Assembly: GCA_020832285.1 (NCBI GenBank)
Contig: JAFIFB010000120.1
Location: 124,001 to 188,000, forward strand
Length of the DNA: 64,000 nucleotides
Source of the DNA: Balneolaceae bacterium
GTDB lineage: Bacteria > Bacteroidota > Rhodothermia > Balneolales > Balneolaceae
Direction: 5' to 3'
Positions 26,207-34,519 of this stretch are shown piece by piece; the stretch's first letter is position 1, and each line of letters begins with the position of its first letter. Under the pieces are notes generated by a model. That model did not search any database, was not told where the DNA came from, and saw only the letters and a program-made list of their open reading frames with translations. A program made the position numbers and the translations under genes.

Positions 26207-26824
26207 GATGGAATTAGATTTATTTGGGTTAGCGGAATCAATCGAACAACTGTCATGTCACGTAAAATGACGGGTATCTGATCGGAAAAGTCCCTGAGGA
26301 ATCACCACATTCATACGATACTGCTCATTTTGTCAAAAAGCTCATCCGATGATTATTTCTGTACTCGCATTTAACCAAATGACACAACATGATATTAATT
26401 TCATGAATATACGAGATGTGCAGCGCGCTGCAAACCGGAAGAGAGAAAATGTATGATATTTTCATAGTCAGCCCGGCAGTTGGGAAATTTACTGCCTGCT
26501 TAAGATCAAAGGAAAGGGTAAGGCAGCTCATTGTTTTCGGATGGTTCATTCTTTTTTCAAAAACTCTGTCGCAAAAAGTTTAAATCTTTAAAAGAAACCG
26601 GCATTTTTTGAGTTATTAATGACAGATTCACAATTTCAAATTGAATCAAATAGCATTTGCGTCCCTGGCTTCATTCCGGCGGGTCAAAAAGTGAAGGAAA
26701 AACTCTTTGAAGGCATGAGTTTTTTAATATGTACCAAACTTTACGTTTTTGGAATGAATTGTGCATATTTGGGGATGAAGGAAAGTCATCTTGAACAGAA
26801 ATGGTAAAAAAAGATCACAAAATT
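26207..26824. other. 618-bp intergenic region between divergent genes
   Basis: Contains the promoter regions of the leftward lemA-M48 unit and of the rightward Gfo/Idh/MocA gene. I see no supported gene; short open frames at 26325-26549 and 26619-26807 have no family pattern. A perfect 14-bp palindrome, TGCAGCGCGCTGCA, at 26419-26432 stands out in AT-rich surroundings and could be a transcription-factor site. Confidence 0.45.
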
Positions 26825-27922
26825 ATGTCGAAAAATATTTCCAGAAAGCGTTTTTTGCAGGTAACCGGTTCTACTCTTGCCGCTGCATCATTCGGGTTTC
26901 CCTCCATCATCATTCCAAAGCGAAAAGAAAAACTGGGTGTGGCGCTGGTAGGACTGGGACGGTATGCGGGAGGTCAGCTCGCGCCGGGATTGCAGGAAAC
27001 CGAGCATTGTGAATTGCGCGGGATTGTAACCGGAACCCCCTCTAAAATACCGGAATGGCAGGGGCAGTATGGTATTCCCGACCGGAACGTGTACAATTAT
27101 GAAAACATGCACGAAATTGCCAATAATGACGATATTGATGTGGTTTATATTGTAACCCCGCCCGGAATCCATGCAAGAGATGCCATCGTGGGTGCAGAGG
27201 CCGGAAAACATGTTTGGTGCGAAAAACCGATGGCGATGGATGAAGAGGAGTGCCAGGCTATTATTGATGCAGCCAGTTCAAATCGGGTACAGCTTACCAT
27301 CGGTTACCGGATGCAGCATGAGCCGAATACTCAGACGATTATCGGTTTTGGTAAAGAGAGAACTTATGGCAGAATAGTGAGCTTGAGCAGCGGAGCAGGT
27401 TACAGCGGCAGCCATCCCGATCCCGAGAACTGGCGCCGAATTCCCGATCTTGGCGGTGGTGCTCTGTATGATATGGGTGTGTACCCGATTAATGCCATCC
27501 GGCATGCAGCACAGCTGGAGCCGGTAGCCGTGAGAGGGCGGCAGTGGTCCGAACGGGAAGAGATGTACAGCGGTGTGGATGAATTTACCGATTTTGAACT
27601 CCGGTTTGAGAAAGGCCTGGTAGCAACCGGTGAAACCAGCTTTGGTAAATCCACAAATTACCTGGATGTGGAGTGTGAAGATGGCTGGTACCGCCTGAGG
27701 CCGATGCAGCCATACCGCGGCGTACAGGGAGAAACCAGTGATGGCGTTGAGCTGCCTCCCGATCCAAATCACCAGCAGGCCCGGCAGATGGACAACGACG
27801 CCCTTGCCATCAAAGAGAACAAAAATCCGATTGTGCCCGGTGAGGATGGCCTGGCCGATATCCGGATTGTGAAGGCGATCATGGAATCCTCTCGCCGCGA
27901 CGGGGAGTGGATTGAGCTTTAG
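26825..27922 (+). CDS. Tat-exported Gfo/Idh/MocA family oxidoreductase
   Basis: The ATG at 26825 gives a 365-residue protein with an N-terminal Tat-like signal (ISRKRFLQVTGSTLAAASFG); the first in-frame ATG at 26801 adds eight residues. The NAD(P)-binding fold starts GVALVGLGRYAGG, with the family motif WCEKPMAMDEEE and the C-terminal substrate domain GGALYDMGVYPINAIRH. The closest well-known relative is glucose-fructose oxidoreductase of Zymomonas, a periplasmic enzyme with tightly bound NADP. Exported members oxidise and reduce sugars without free cofactor. It is monocistronic here; palindromic repeats begin 28 bp after its stop. Confidence 0.9.
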   Translation: MSKNISRKRFLQVTGSTLAAASFGFPSIIIPKRKEKLGVALVGLGRYAGGQLAPGLQETEHCELRGIVTGTPSKIPEWQGQYGIPDRNVYNYENMHEIANNDDIDVVYIVTPPGIHARDAIVGAEAGKHVWCEKPMAMDEEECQAIIDAASSNRVQLTIGYRMQHEPNTQTIIGFGKERTYGRIVSLSSGAGYSGSHPDPENWRRIPDLGGGALYDMGVYPINAIRHAAQLEPVAVRGRQWSEREEMYSGVDEFTDFELRFEKGLVATGETSFGKSTNYLDVECEDGWYRLRPMQPYRGVQGETSDGVELPPDPNHQQARQMDNDALAIKENKNPIVPGEDGLADIRIVKAIMESSRRDGEWIEL

Positions 27923-27949
27923 GGTATGTGTAATGAAAAACCGGGTGGT

Positions 27950-28038
27950 GAACTGTGATTTTATTGATGGGCTGTGATTCCTTGTGATGGATCATTTTAA
28001 TCACAGTCTATCATAAAAATCAGCGAAAATCACAGTTC
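27950..28038. repeat. Palindromic GxxExxY-associated repeat, left copy
   Basis: An 89-bp nested palindrome: outer arms GAACTGTGATTTT (27950-27962) and AAAATCACAGTTC (28026-28038) are perfect complements, and inner arms CTGTGATT / AATCACAG pair again. A near-identical sequence in the same orientation lies at 37249-37337. It sits between the oxidoreductase stop and the GxxExxY start. Confidence 0.92.
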
Positions 28039-28143
28039 AGACGGTATGGGTTAAGTGAGAGGTACAGAAGTAAATACTCTTTGATTTTTTTATTAATTTC
28101 TCAAGATTTCATCAAAAATATCAGAGTTCAAGTGGAGGGATGA

Positions 28144-28542
28144 ATGATCAATGAAAATTATAAATATTCAGCGTTGACAGGTGAAATCATTGGCTGTGCA
28201 ATGGAAGTGCACAATACACTTGGCAACGGATTCCAGGAAGTAATTTACCAGCGCGCTTTGGAAATAGAATTTATAGAACGCAATATGCCATTCAGCCGGG
28301 AGTATGAGATGCCCGTAAATTATAAGGGCGTTCAAATAGGAACACGTCGTGTCGATTTTCTTGTAAACGGACTTATTTCTGTTGAAATCAAAGCAGTCAT
28401 TGAAACGCAGGATGTTCACCTCGCACAGGCCATAAATTATCTGGAGGCCTATAATCTTGAAATTGGATTGCTAATCAACTTTGGAAGTAAAAGCCTTGAT
28501 TTTAAACGGTTGATAAATGCCAAATTTAAACCCGGTGTCTGA
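28144..28542 (+). CDS. GxxExxY family protein, PD-(D/E)XK nuclease-like
   Basis: A 132-residue protein with the family name motif G29-F-Q-E32-V-I-Y35, preceded by GCAMEVHNTLGNG. A PD-(D/E)XK-like core is visible: D71 (TRRVDFLV) and E81-x-K83 (SVEIKAV), then the helix VHLAQAINYLEA. The ATG has a good ribosome site (GGAGGG, 7 bases upstream). GxxExxY proteins are short, widespread and have no proven function; their fold suggests a nuclease. Palindromic repeats lie on both sides, the right-hand one overlapping the last codons, so gene and repeats may move as a unit. Confidence 0.92.
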   Translation: MINENYKYSALTGEIIGCAMEVHNTLGNGFQEVIYQRALEIEFIERNMPFSREYEMPVNYKGVQIGTRRVDFLVNGLISVEIKAVIETQDVHLAQAINYLEAYNLEIGLLINFGSKSLDFKRLINAKFKPGV

Positions 28543-28628
28543 AACTATGATGTATGTGATTAATCTGAAACACTATGATTATGTTAATCATAGTAAATCA
28601 CAAAATCAGCGAAAATCACAGTTTAGAC
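28537..28628. repeat. Palindromic GxxExxY-associated repeat, right copy
   Basis: A 92-bp element from GTCTGAAACT to AGTTTAGAC with a central perfect hairpin CTATGATTA / TAATCATAG. It begins within the last codons of the GxxExxY gene. The remaining 225 bp to the type IIG gene have no supported gene and should hold that gene's promoter. Confidence 0.9.
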
Positions 28629-28853
28629 GGTATGGATTGAGTGAGGAGGTTAATCTTTCAACAACGACATATTATACAGCCCCAAATTGACTCACGGAAG
28701 AGCTTACAGTTACAATACTTGGCCAAACAGGTTCAGGTGCTCAACCTGCACAGACTGGATAAAGTCCTGTAGTAGAATTCAACTTGCGATAAGCGATTTT
28801 TTCTGATACTCTCTGATAGAGAAAATAAAAAATAAAAGGCTTAGAGCAGAGGT

Positions 28854-31805
28854 ATGGCGCTATTTCAGCAATCGGTACTGACTACTTATTTGGCGGGGAT
28901 AGATGAACAAATAGTTGATGAAGCATGGGAAATCTTCATCTCGCATTTTCACGACCCCGAAATTCAGCAGAATATTCGCAACTCCAAAGAGGAAGAGTAC
29001 CAGGACGGATTTCTGACTGATCTTTTTGTGAACGTGCTGGGATACACCAAATACCCGGCTCCGGGATTTAACCTGCGAGTGGAGCAGAAAGATGCAAAAG
29101 GCTCGAAAAAATCAGACGGTGCCCTGCTGAAAAACGACAAGGTGGTTGGAGTGATTGAGCTGAAGGGAACCGATACCACCGATCTCGACAAAGTGGAACC
29201 GCAGGCGTTCGGCTACAAAAACTACCATCGCCACGCCGATTATGTGGTGATCTCCAATTTTGAAAAACTCCGGTTCTACATCGACAATGCTGTGGATCAC
29301 CTGGAGTTCAACCTGTTTGAGCTGACCAAAGAGGAGTTTAAGATTTTATGGCTCTGCCTGGAACAGAGTAACTTTGAAAAAGGGCTGCCGAAAACCATCA
29401 AAGAGGCATCGCTTACCCAGAACGAAGAGGTAACCAAAAAACTTTACGCAGATTACTCGGCGTTTAAAGATGCCATATTCAAGAGTATAGTTGAACACAA
29501 CCCCGATTACGACAAGCTCCGGCTTTTCAAGAAAACCCAAAAACTGCTCGACCGTTTTCTGTTCATCTTTTTTGCGGAAGACCAGCAGCTACTGCCGCCC
29601 AACTCCATCCGAAAGATTATTCAACAGTGGCAGGATTTGCGGGATGAGTACGACATTGACGTCACCCTCTATGAACGGTTTAAAAAATATTTCGGCTACC
29701 TGAACACCGGGCACAAAGGGAAAGAGCACGAGATTTTCCCTTACAACGGCGGGCTGTTTGCCGTTGATGAAGTTCTGGACAACATCACCATAGACGACGA
29801 GCTGCTCTACAAACACGCGCTGAAACTGAGCAGGTACGATTTCGCCTCGGAGGTAGACGTAAACATCCTGGGCCACATTTTTGAGCACTCGTTGAACGAG
29901 ATTGAGGAGATTACCGCCGAGCTGGAAGGCCAGGATTTGGACCGCTCCAAAACCCGCCGCAAGAAAGACGGGGTTTATTACACGCCCAAATACATCACGC
30001 AGTACATTGTGGAAAACACGGTCGGCAAGCTGTGTGAGGAGAAGAAAACTGAGCTCGAAATAGAAGATGAAGAGTACACTCCCAACCGGCAGAAAGCGAC
30101 CAAAAAGAAGCTGCTGAAAAAACTGGACACCTACCGCGGCTGGCTGCTGGGCCTCACCATCTGCGACCCCGCCTGCGGAAGCGGCGCGTTCCTGAACCAG
30201 GCACTGGAATTTTTAATTGAAGAGCACCACTTCGTGGATGAACTTCAGGCCAAACTGCTGGAAGAGAGTATTGTGTACCCGGATGTGGAGGCGAGCATTT
30301 TAGAGAACAACCTGTTTGGGGTGGATATTAACGAAGAGTCGGTGGAGATTGCCAAACTCTCCCTCTGGCTCCGTACAGCCCAAAAAGGACGGCGGCTCAC
30401 CTCACTCAACAACAACATTAAATGCGGCAACTCGCTGATTGATGACCCGGACGTGGCCGGTGACAAAGCTTTTAACTGGGAAAAGGAATTCCCGTCTGTT
30501 TTTGAAAAAGGCGGGTTTGATGTAGTGATTGGGAATCCGCCTTATGTAGTATATATCAAATCAGTTTTTGGTGAAAAGGTAGTGAATTACGTAAATGAGA
30601 GGTATAAATATGCAGAATACAATCCTAATACCTATGCTTTATTTACTGACTTGGGTTTAAATCAAATCTTAAAAACAAAAGGTCGACTTGGATTTATAAT
30701 TCCTAACTCTTGGATGGAAGGAAAATATTTTTCCAAAATGAGAAAAGAGCTTTATTTCAAGAATGTTGACGAAATTGTTTATTTGAAAGACACTGTTTTC
30801 GATGAGGTTGTAGAGACTTTGATATTACTTGTAGAGAATATTGAGGCAGAAAACGACAGTATTAGATTATCTGAAGACATTATTGAAGGAATTTATGATG
30901 AGATAGAATTTAATCAGGATAAGTTGAGTGCTGGATTTAACCCATTCATCTCCAAGGAAAATGCACTTACCAAAAGATTAGAAATGAATTTTAAAACACT
31001 TGACGATTTTGCAATTGTTTATAGAGGGTTAGAAACCAGAAATAATGACAAATGGCTTTCTGAGAAGAAAGAAACAGAACGCCACAAACCAATTCTACTT
31101 GGAAGAGACGTAAATAGATATTCATATGAATATAGCGGTACTTTTGTTGATTTTATAAAAGATGAAATGAAGAGTAACGCTAATCTTGAGATGTATGAAC
31201 AACCAAAAATTCTAATGAGGAGAACTGGATCGAATATCATAGCCGCAACGGATTTTGAAAATCAGTTGGCACTCAAGAATCTTTATTTAATCATTCCAAA
31301 TAATGGTGTAAATATATATTGCTTAGTTGCTGCTATAAACTCAAAGCTTATGAATTATTTACACACACTTCGTAAGAGTGGTGAAAATAAAGCATTTGCT
31401 CAATTCAGTGGGGTATATATAAAAAGTTTTCCTTTTAAAAATTCAGACAATAAAAACTTCGAGTTTTTAGTAAAGAAAATTACAAAGCAGAAAGGAAATT
31501 TAAATAATCATATCAATCAATTTACAGAATTGATCTTGAGCAAATTCGACATCGAAAAACTCAGCCGTAAACTCGAAAACTGGCACGAGCTCACCTTCAA
31601 GCAATTCCTGGCCGAGCTGAAAAAGAAAAAGGTAACCCTCTCCCTCAAAGAAGAAGCCGAATGGATGGAGTACTTCAACGAACAGAAAGCCAAAGCCGAA
31701 GAACTGAAATCCCAAATCGCCCGGACGGATTCCGAGATTGATGCGATGGTTTATGAGCTATATGGGTTGAGTGAGGAGGAGATTGGGGTTGTGGAGGGGA
31801 GTTAA
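28854..31805 (+). CDS. Type IIG restriction enzyme/N6-adenine DNA methyltransferase
   Basis: A 983-residue single-chain restriction-modification protein. The N-terminus has a PD-(D/E)XK-like nuclease core: D88 (KSDGALL) and E102-L-K104 (VIELKG). A helical connector follows. The methylase has the AdoMet loop DPACGSGAFL (about 438-447) and catalytic NPPY (about 560-563). The C-terminal 350 residues should recognise the target sequence, and a coiled segment (KAEELKSQIARTDSEID) ends the chain. Codon use and base composition change sharply: up to about 30535 and after about 31545 the DNA is GC-richer, while the part between is strongly AT-rich, as if the recognition region had been exchanged. Similar to Eco57I-class enzymes; a BREX PglX is less likely because no other brx gene is nearby. 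Confidence 0.9.
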   Translation: MALFQQSVLTTYLAGIDEQIVDEAWEIFISHFHDPEIQQNIRNSKEEEYQDGFLTDLFVNVLGYTKYPAPGFNLRVEQKDAKGSKKSDGALLKNDKVVGVIELKGTDTTDLDKVEPQAFGYKNYHRHADYVVISNFEKLRFYIDNAVDHLEFNLFELTKEEFKILWLCLEQSNFEKGLPKTIKEASLTQNEEVTKKLYADYSAFKDAIFKSIVEHNPDYDKLRLFKKTQKLLDRFLFIFFAEDQQLLPPNSIRKIIQQWQDLRDEYDIDVTLYERFKKYFGYLNTGHKGKEHEIFPYNGGLFAVDEVLDNITIDDELLYKHALKLSRYDFASEVDVNILGHIFEHSLNEIEEITAELEGQDLDRSKTRRKKDGVYYTPKYITQYIVENTVGKLCEEKKTELEIEDEEYTPNRQKATKKKLLKKLDTYRGWLLGLTICDPACGSGAFLNQALEFLIEEHHFVDELQAKLLEESIVYPDVEASILENNLFGVDINEESVEIAKLSLWLRTAQKGRRLTSLNNNIKCGNSLIDDPDVAGDKAFNWEKEFPSVFEKGGFDVVIGNPPYVVYIKSVFGEKVVNYVNERYKYAEYNPNTYALFTDLGLNQILKTKGRLGFIIPNSWMEGKYFSKMRKELYFKNVDEIVYLKDTVFDEVVETLILLVENIEAENDSIRLSEDIIEGIYDEIEFNQDKLSAGFNPFISKENALTKRLEMNFKTLDDFAIVYRGLETRNNDKWLSEKKETERHKPILLGRDVNRYSYEYSGTFVDFIKDEMKSNANLEMYEQPKILMRRTGSNIIAATDFENQLALKNLYLIIPNNGVNIYCLVAAINSKLMNYLHTLRKSGENKAFAQFSGVYIKSFPFKNSDNKNFEFLVKKITKQKGNLNNHINQFTELILSKFDIEKLSRKLENWHELTFKQFLAELKKKKVTLSLKEEAEWMEYFNEQKAKAEELKSQIARTDSEIDAMVYELYGLSEEEIGVVEGS

Positions 31806-31834
31806 TTATCATTCTAAATGATTACATTTGAGAT

Positions 31835-34519
31835 ATGAATAAGAAAACCCATACATACGACGTCTTTAAACACGGGAGTCAATGGCTTAGGGCTGATTTC
31901 CATTTACATACCAAAGCCGATAAAGAGGCTTTTAAAGATTGGGATGAAACCGGAAAAAAGTCATTTAAGCAGGAATATGTTGGCCGATTAAAAGAGAAAA
32001 ATATCAGTGTTGGCGTAATCACCAATCACAATAAATTTGATGTTGGCGAATATAAGTCACTGGCAAAAGAGGCAAGAAAAAATGAAATTTTCTTATTGCC
32101 AGGTGTAGAGTTTTCTTTGAATGACGGCCAAAGTGGGGTGCATGTTTGTATTGTGTTTGACCCAGAGAGTTGGCTAACCGATGGTGACGATTTTATACAA
32201 AGGTTGTTAAACAGAGGTTTTCCAGACTTAACAAAAGAACAAAGAGAGAATAGAAATGCCCATAGTGATTGGGGATTAAAAGAATTATTAAAGAAACTGG
32301 ATGAAGAAAAAAGACATCACCATCGTGAATCTTTTGTTGTATTGGCACATGTAAACCAGGAAAAAGGTTTTTTTAACGAAATTAAGAAAACAAGAATTAT
32401 TGATATTTTTGAGGAATCTTTTTTTAAAGAATACATATTGGGATTTCAAAAAGTTACTAGTAAAGATTCCTTACAACTCATTAATGAGTATTTGGGGAAT
32501 TCTTCTCCAGCTTTGGTAGAAGGTTCGGATTGTAAAACCTTTGATGAAATAGGCAAAACTAGAAATTTGGAAGGTAAAGAACAGAAAAGCTTCATAAAAA
32601 TTGGGGATTTTAATTTTTTGTCTGTTAAGTATGCCTTGATGGATAAAAAGAGAAATACGATAGCTGCTTCTAAACCGGTGCCTACCCATTCAAGAATAAA
32701 AAAAGTTTGGTTTGAGACGGCCTCCGGTGCCCCGCTATCTGGTAAAGAACTTTTTTTGAATAGTGACCTGAATTCGTTGATTGGCATCAGAGGCAGCGGC
32801 AAGTCAACCATATTAGAAACCATCAGGTTTGGGGTAGGAAAGAATATTGACACTCAGTCAAGCAAAGATGTGGAATATAAAAATCGTATCGTTCAACGAA
32901 CTCTTAAAAGCGGAGGAAAAGTAATTATTGATATTGAAACAAAACATGGGCAGAATTACCGGATTGAACGAATATTTGGTGAGCGTCCGTCTATATTCCG
33001 GGATGGGGTGAAACTGCCAGAATTTACTGTTGATGAAAATCTTTTAAGTGTACTTTACTTTGGGCAAAAAGACCTTTCGGAAATTGGAACCGAAGGGTTT
33101 AGTCAAAATTTAATGGAAAAGTTTTTCGGAGAAAATGTAGGCCCTGTCCGGGATAAAATTGATGATAAGGTAAAAGAAATTCTTCGGTTGATTACTGAAA
33201 TAAATCAGCTAAAAGAACTCTCAGACACCATTCAGGAGACCAGAGAAGAAATCGCTGCATTGAAAGAGAAAATGGAGATTTTCAAAAAGAAAAAAATTGA
33301 CGAGAAACTTCAACGTCAGGTTAAGTTTATTAAAGATCGGAATCATTTAAAGCAGATGGTTGAAACCGGAGAAGGCTTTGTTTCGGAATTGAGGACAACC
33401 ATTTCAGAGTATCAGGAGGGAATAGAAGAATTAAATAATTATATCAGCAAGGAAAATGCGGAATTGTTTCAAAAAGCCTTTAAAAGCTGGGACTCTTTTA
33501 TCAAAAACATTAACAAGATAAAAACTATCCTGGATAGTATTGATAAAGACTTGTTAGAAATTAAAACTTATGAAGCTGAGCTTAAAAAACGAACAGAAAA
33601 ATTACAGGATGAATTTGCTGAAATTAAAAGGTCCATTGATTTAAAAGATATGAATCCTGATGACTATGTGAAATTTAGTAAGCGGCATAACCTGTTAGAA
33701 ACCAAATTAAAAGAGTTAATCAAAAAAGAAAGCAGAAGAGAAGATTTGAGAAAAAGGCTTGATGGTGAGTTGAGCCAACTCAGAAGTTTATGGCACGACG
33801 AGTACAAGACGTTTCAAGATTCGATTGACGAGTTAAACAATAGAGATTTGTCAATAAAAGTCGAGTTAATTTACAGAGGAGATAAATCTTCGTTTCAGGA
33901 ATTTTTAAAAAATACGGTGCAGGGATCTGGTATTACCAGTAGAAAGATTGAACAATTAATCCAGAAATTTAATGACCCGATAGAAATATACTTTGATTTG
34001 GATGAGGAACGTTCGGAACTGTATCAAATACTTTCTGGGGGTTCTCATTTGGAAAAATTCAAAGAATATTTCCAACAAAATCTGAGCGCTGCACTTACTT
34101 TTCAAGTGCCAAATCGGTTCGTGTTACGATATCATGGAAAAGATATCAAAGGTCATTCTTTAGGCCAACGAGCCTCTGCTATAATGGTTTTTTTACTCGC
34201 CCGGCAAGAAAATGATGTGATTATAATCGATCAACCTGAAGATGATATTGATAACCAGTCGATATATCGTGATGTTATAAGTGAGCTGAACAACTTAAAG
34301 GGGAAAACGCAATTTATTTTTGCCACTCATAATCCAAATATTCCAGTGTTAGGTGAAAGTGAACAGGTATTTGTTTGCGATTTTGAAGAGGATACATTGA
34401 CGGTTGATACGGGAAGTATCGATACGGGAAAAATACAAACTGCTATCATAGACATTATGGAAGGTGGAAGAGAAGCGTTTGAACAACGGAAAAGAAAGTA
34501 TAAGGAATGGATGCATTAG
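31835..34519 (+). CDS. PHP phosphoesterase-SMC-like ATPase fusion (TrlF-like)
   Basis: An 894-residue protein starting 29 bp after the type IIG gene. Residues about 18-250 form a PHP-type metal phosphoesterase: DFHLHTKAD (H23, H25), VITNHNKFD, PGVEFS and VLAHVNQ. Then an ABC/SMC-type ATPase follows, with Walker A GIRGSGKST (about 317-325), a long coiled coil (about 430-690), signature-like SLGQRASAI (near 772), Walker B VIIIDQPEDDID (near 788) and switch FATHNPNI. This layout matches TrlF-family AAA-like ATPases and resembles RecF/RloC-type defence proteins in which an ATPase senses DNA and a nuclease acts. The gene overlaps the next one by 13 bp. Substrate of the PHP domain (DNA, RNA or nucleotide) is unknown. 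The whole gene is AT-rich compared with flanking core genes. Confidence 0.88.
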   Translation: MNKKTHTYDVFKHGSQWLRADFHLHTKADKEAFKDWDETGKKSFKQEYVGRLKEKNISVGVITNHNKFDVGEYKSLAKEARKNEIFLLPGVEFSLNDGQSGVHVCIVFDPESWLTDGDDFIQRLLNRGFPDLTKEQRENRNAHSDWGLKELLKKLDEEKRHHHRESFVVLAHVNQEKGFFNEIKKTRIIDIFEESFFKEYILGFQKVTSKDSLQLINEYLGNSSPALVEGSDCKTFDEIGKTRNLEGKEQKSFIKIGDFNFLSVKYALMDKKRNTIAASKPVPTHSRIKKVWFETASGAPLSGKELFLNSDLNSLIGIRGSGKSTILETIRFGVGKNIDTQSSKDVEYKNRIVQRTLKSGGKVIIDIETKHGQNYRIERIFGERPSIFRDGVKLPEFTVDENLLSVLYFGQKDLSEIGTEGFSQNLMEKFFGENVGPVRDKIDDKVKEILRLITEINQLKELSDTIQETREEIAALKEKMEIFKKKKIDEKLQRQVKFIKDRNHLKQMVETGEGFVSELRTTISEYQEGIEELNNYISKENAELFQKAFKSWDSFIKNINKIKTILDSIDKDLLEIKTYEAELKKRTEKLQDEFAEIKRSIDLKDMNPDDYVKFSKRHNLLETKLKELIKKESRREDLRKRLDGELSQLRSLWHDEYKTFQDSIDELNNRDLSIKVELIYRGDKSSFQEFLKNTVQGSGITSRKIEQLIQKFNDPIEIYFDLDEERSELYQILSGGSHLEKFKEYFQQNLSAALTFQVPNRFVLRYHGKDIKGHSLGQRASAIMVFLLARQENDVIIIDQPEDDIDNQSIYRDVISELNNLKGKTQFIFATHNPNIPVLGESEQVFVCDFEEDTLTVDTGSIDTGKIQTAIIDIMEGGREAFEQRKRKYKEWMH

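Noticed and set aside
28629-28853. Possible remnant of a beta-rich protein gene before the type IIG gene
   Set aside because: One frame reads like a short beta-rich peptide but has two stops and no recognisable family; not supported.
28854-31805. Possible BREX PglX methylase
   Set aside because: The protein has its own N-terminal nuclease core and no other BREX gene is nearby; a type IIG enzyme explains it better.
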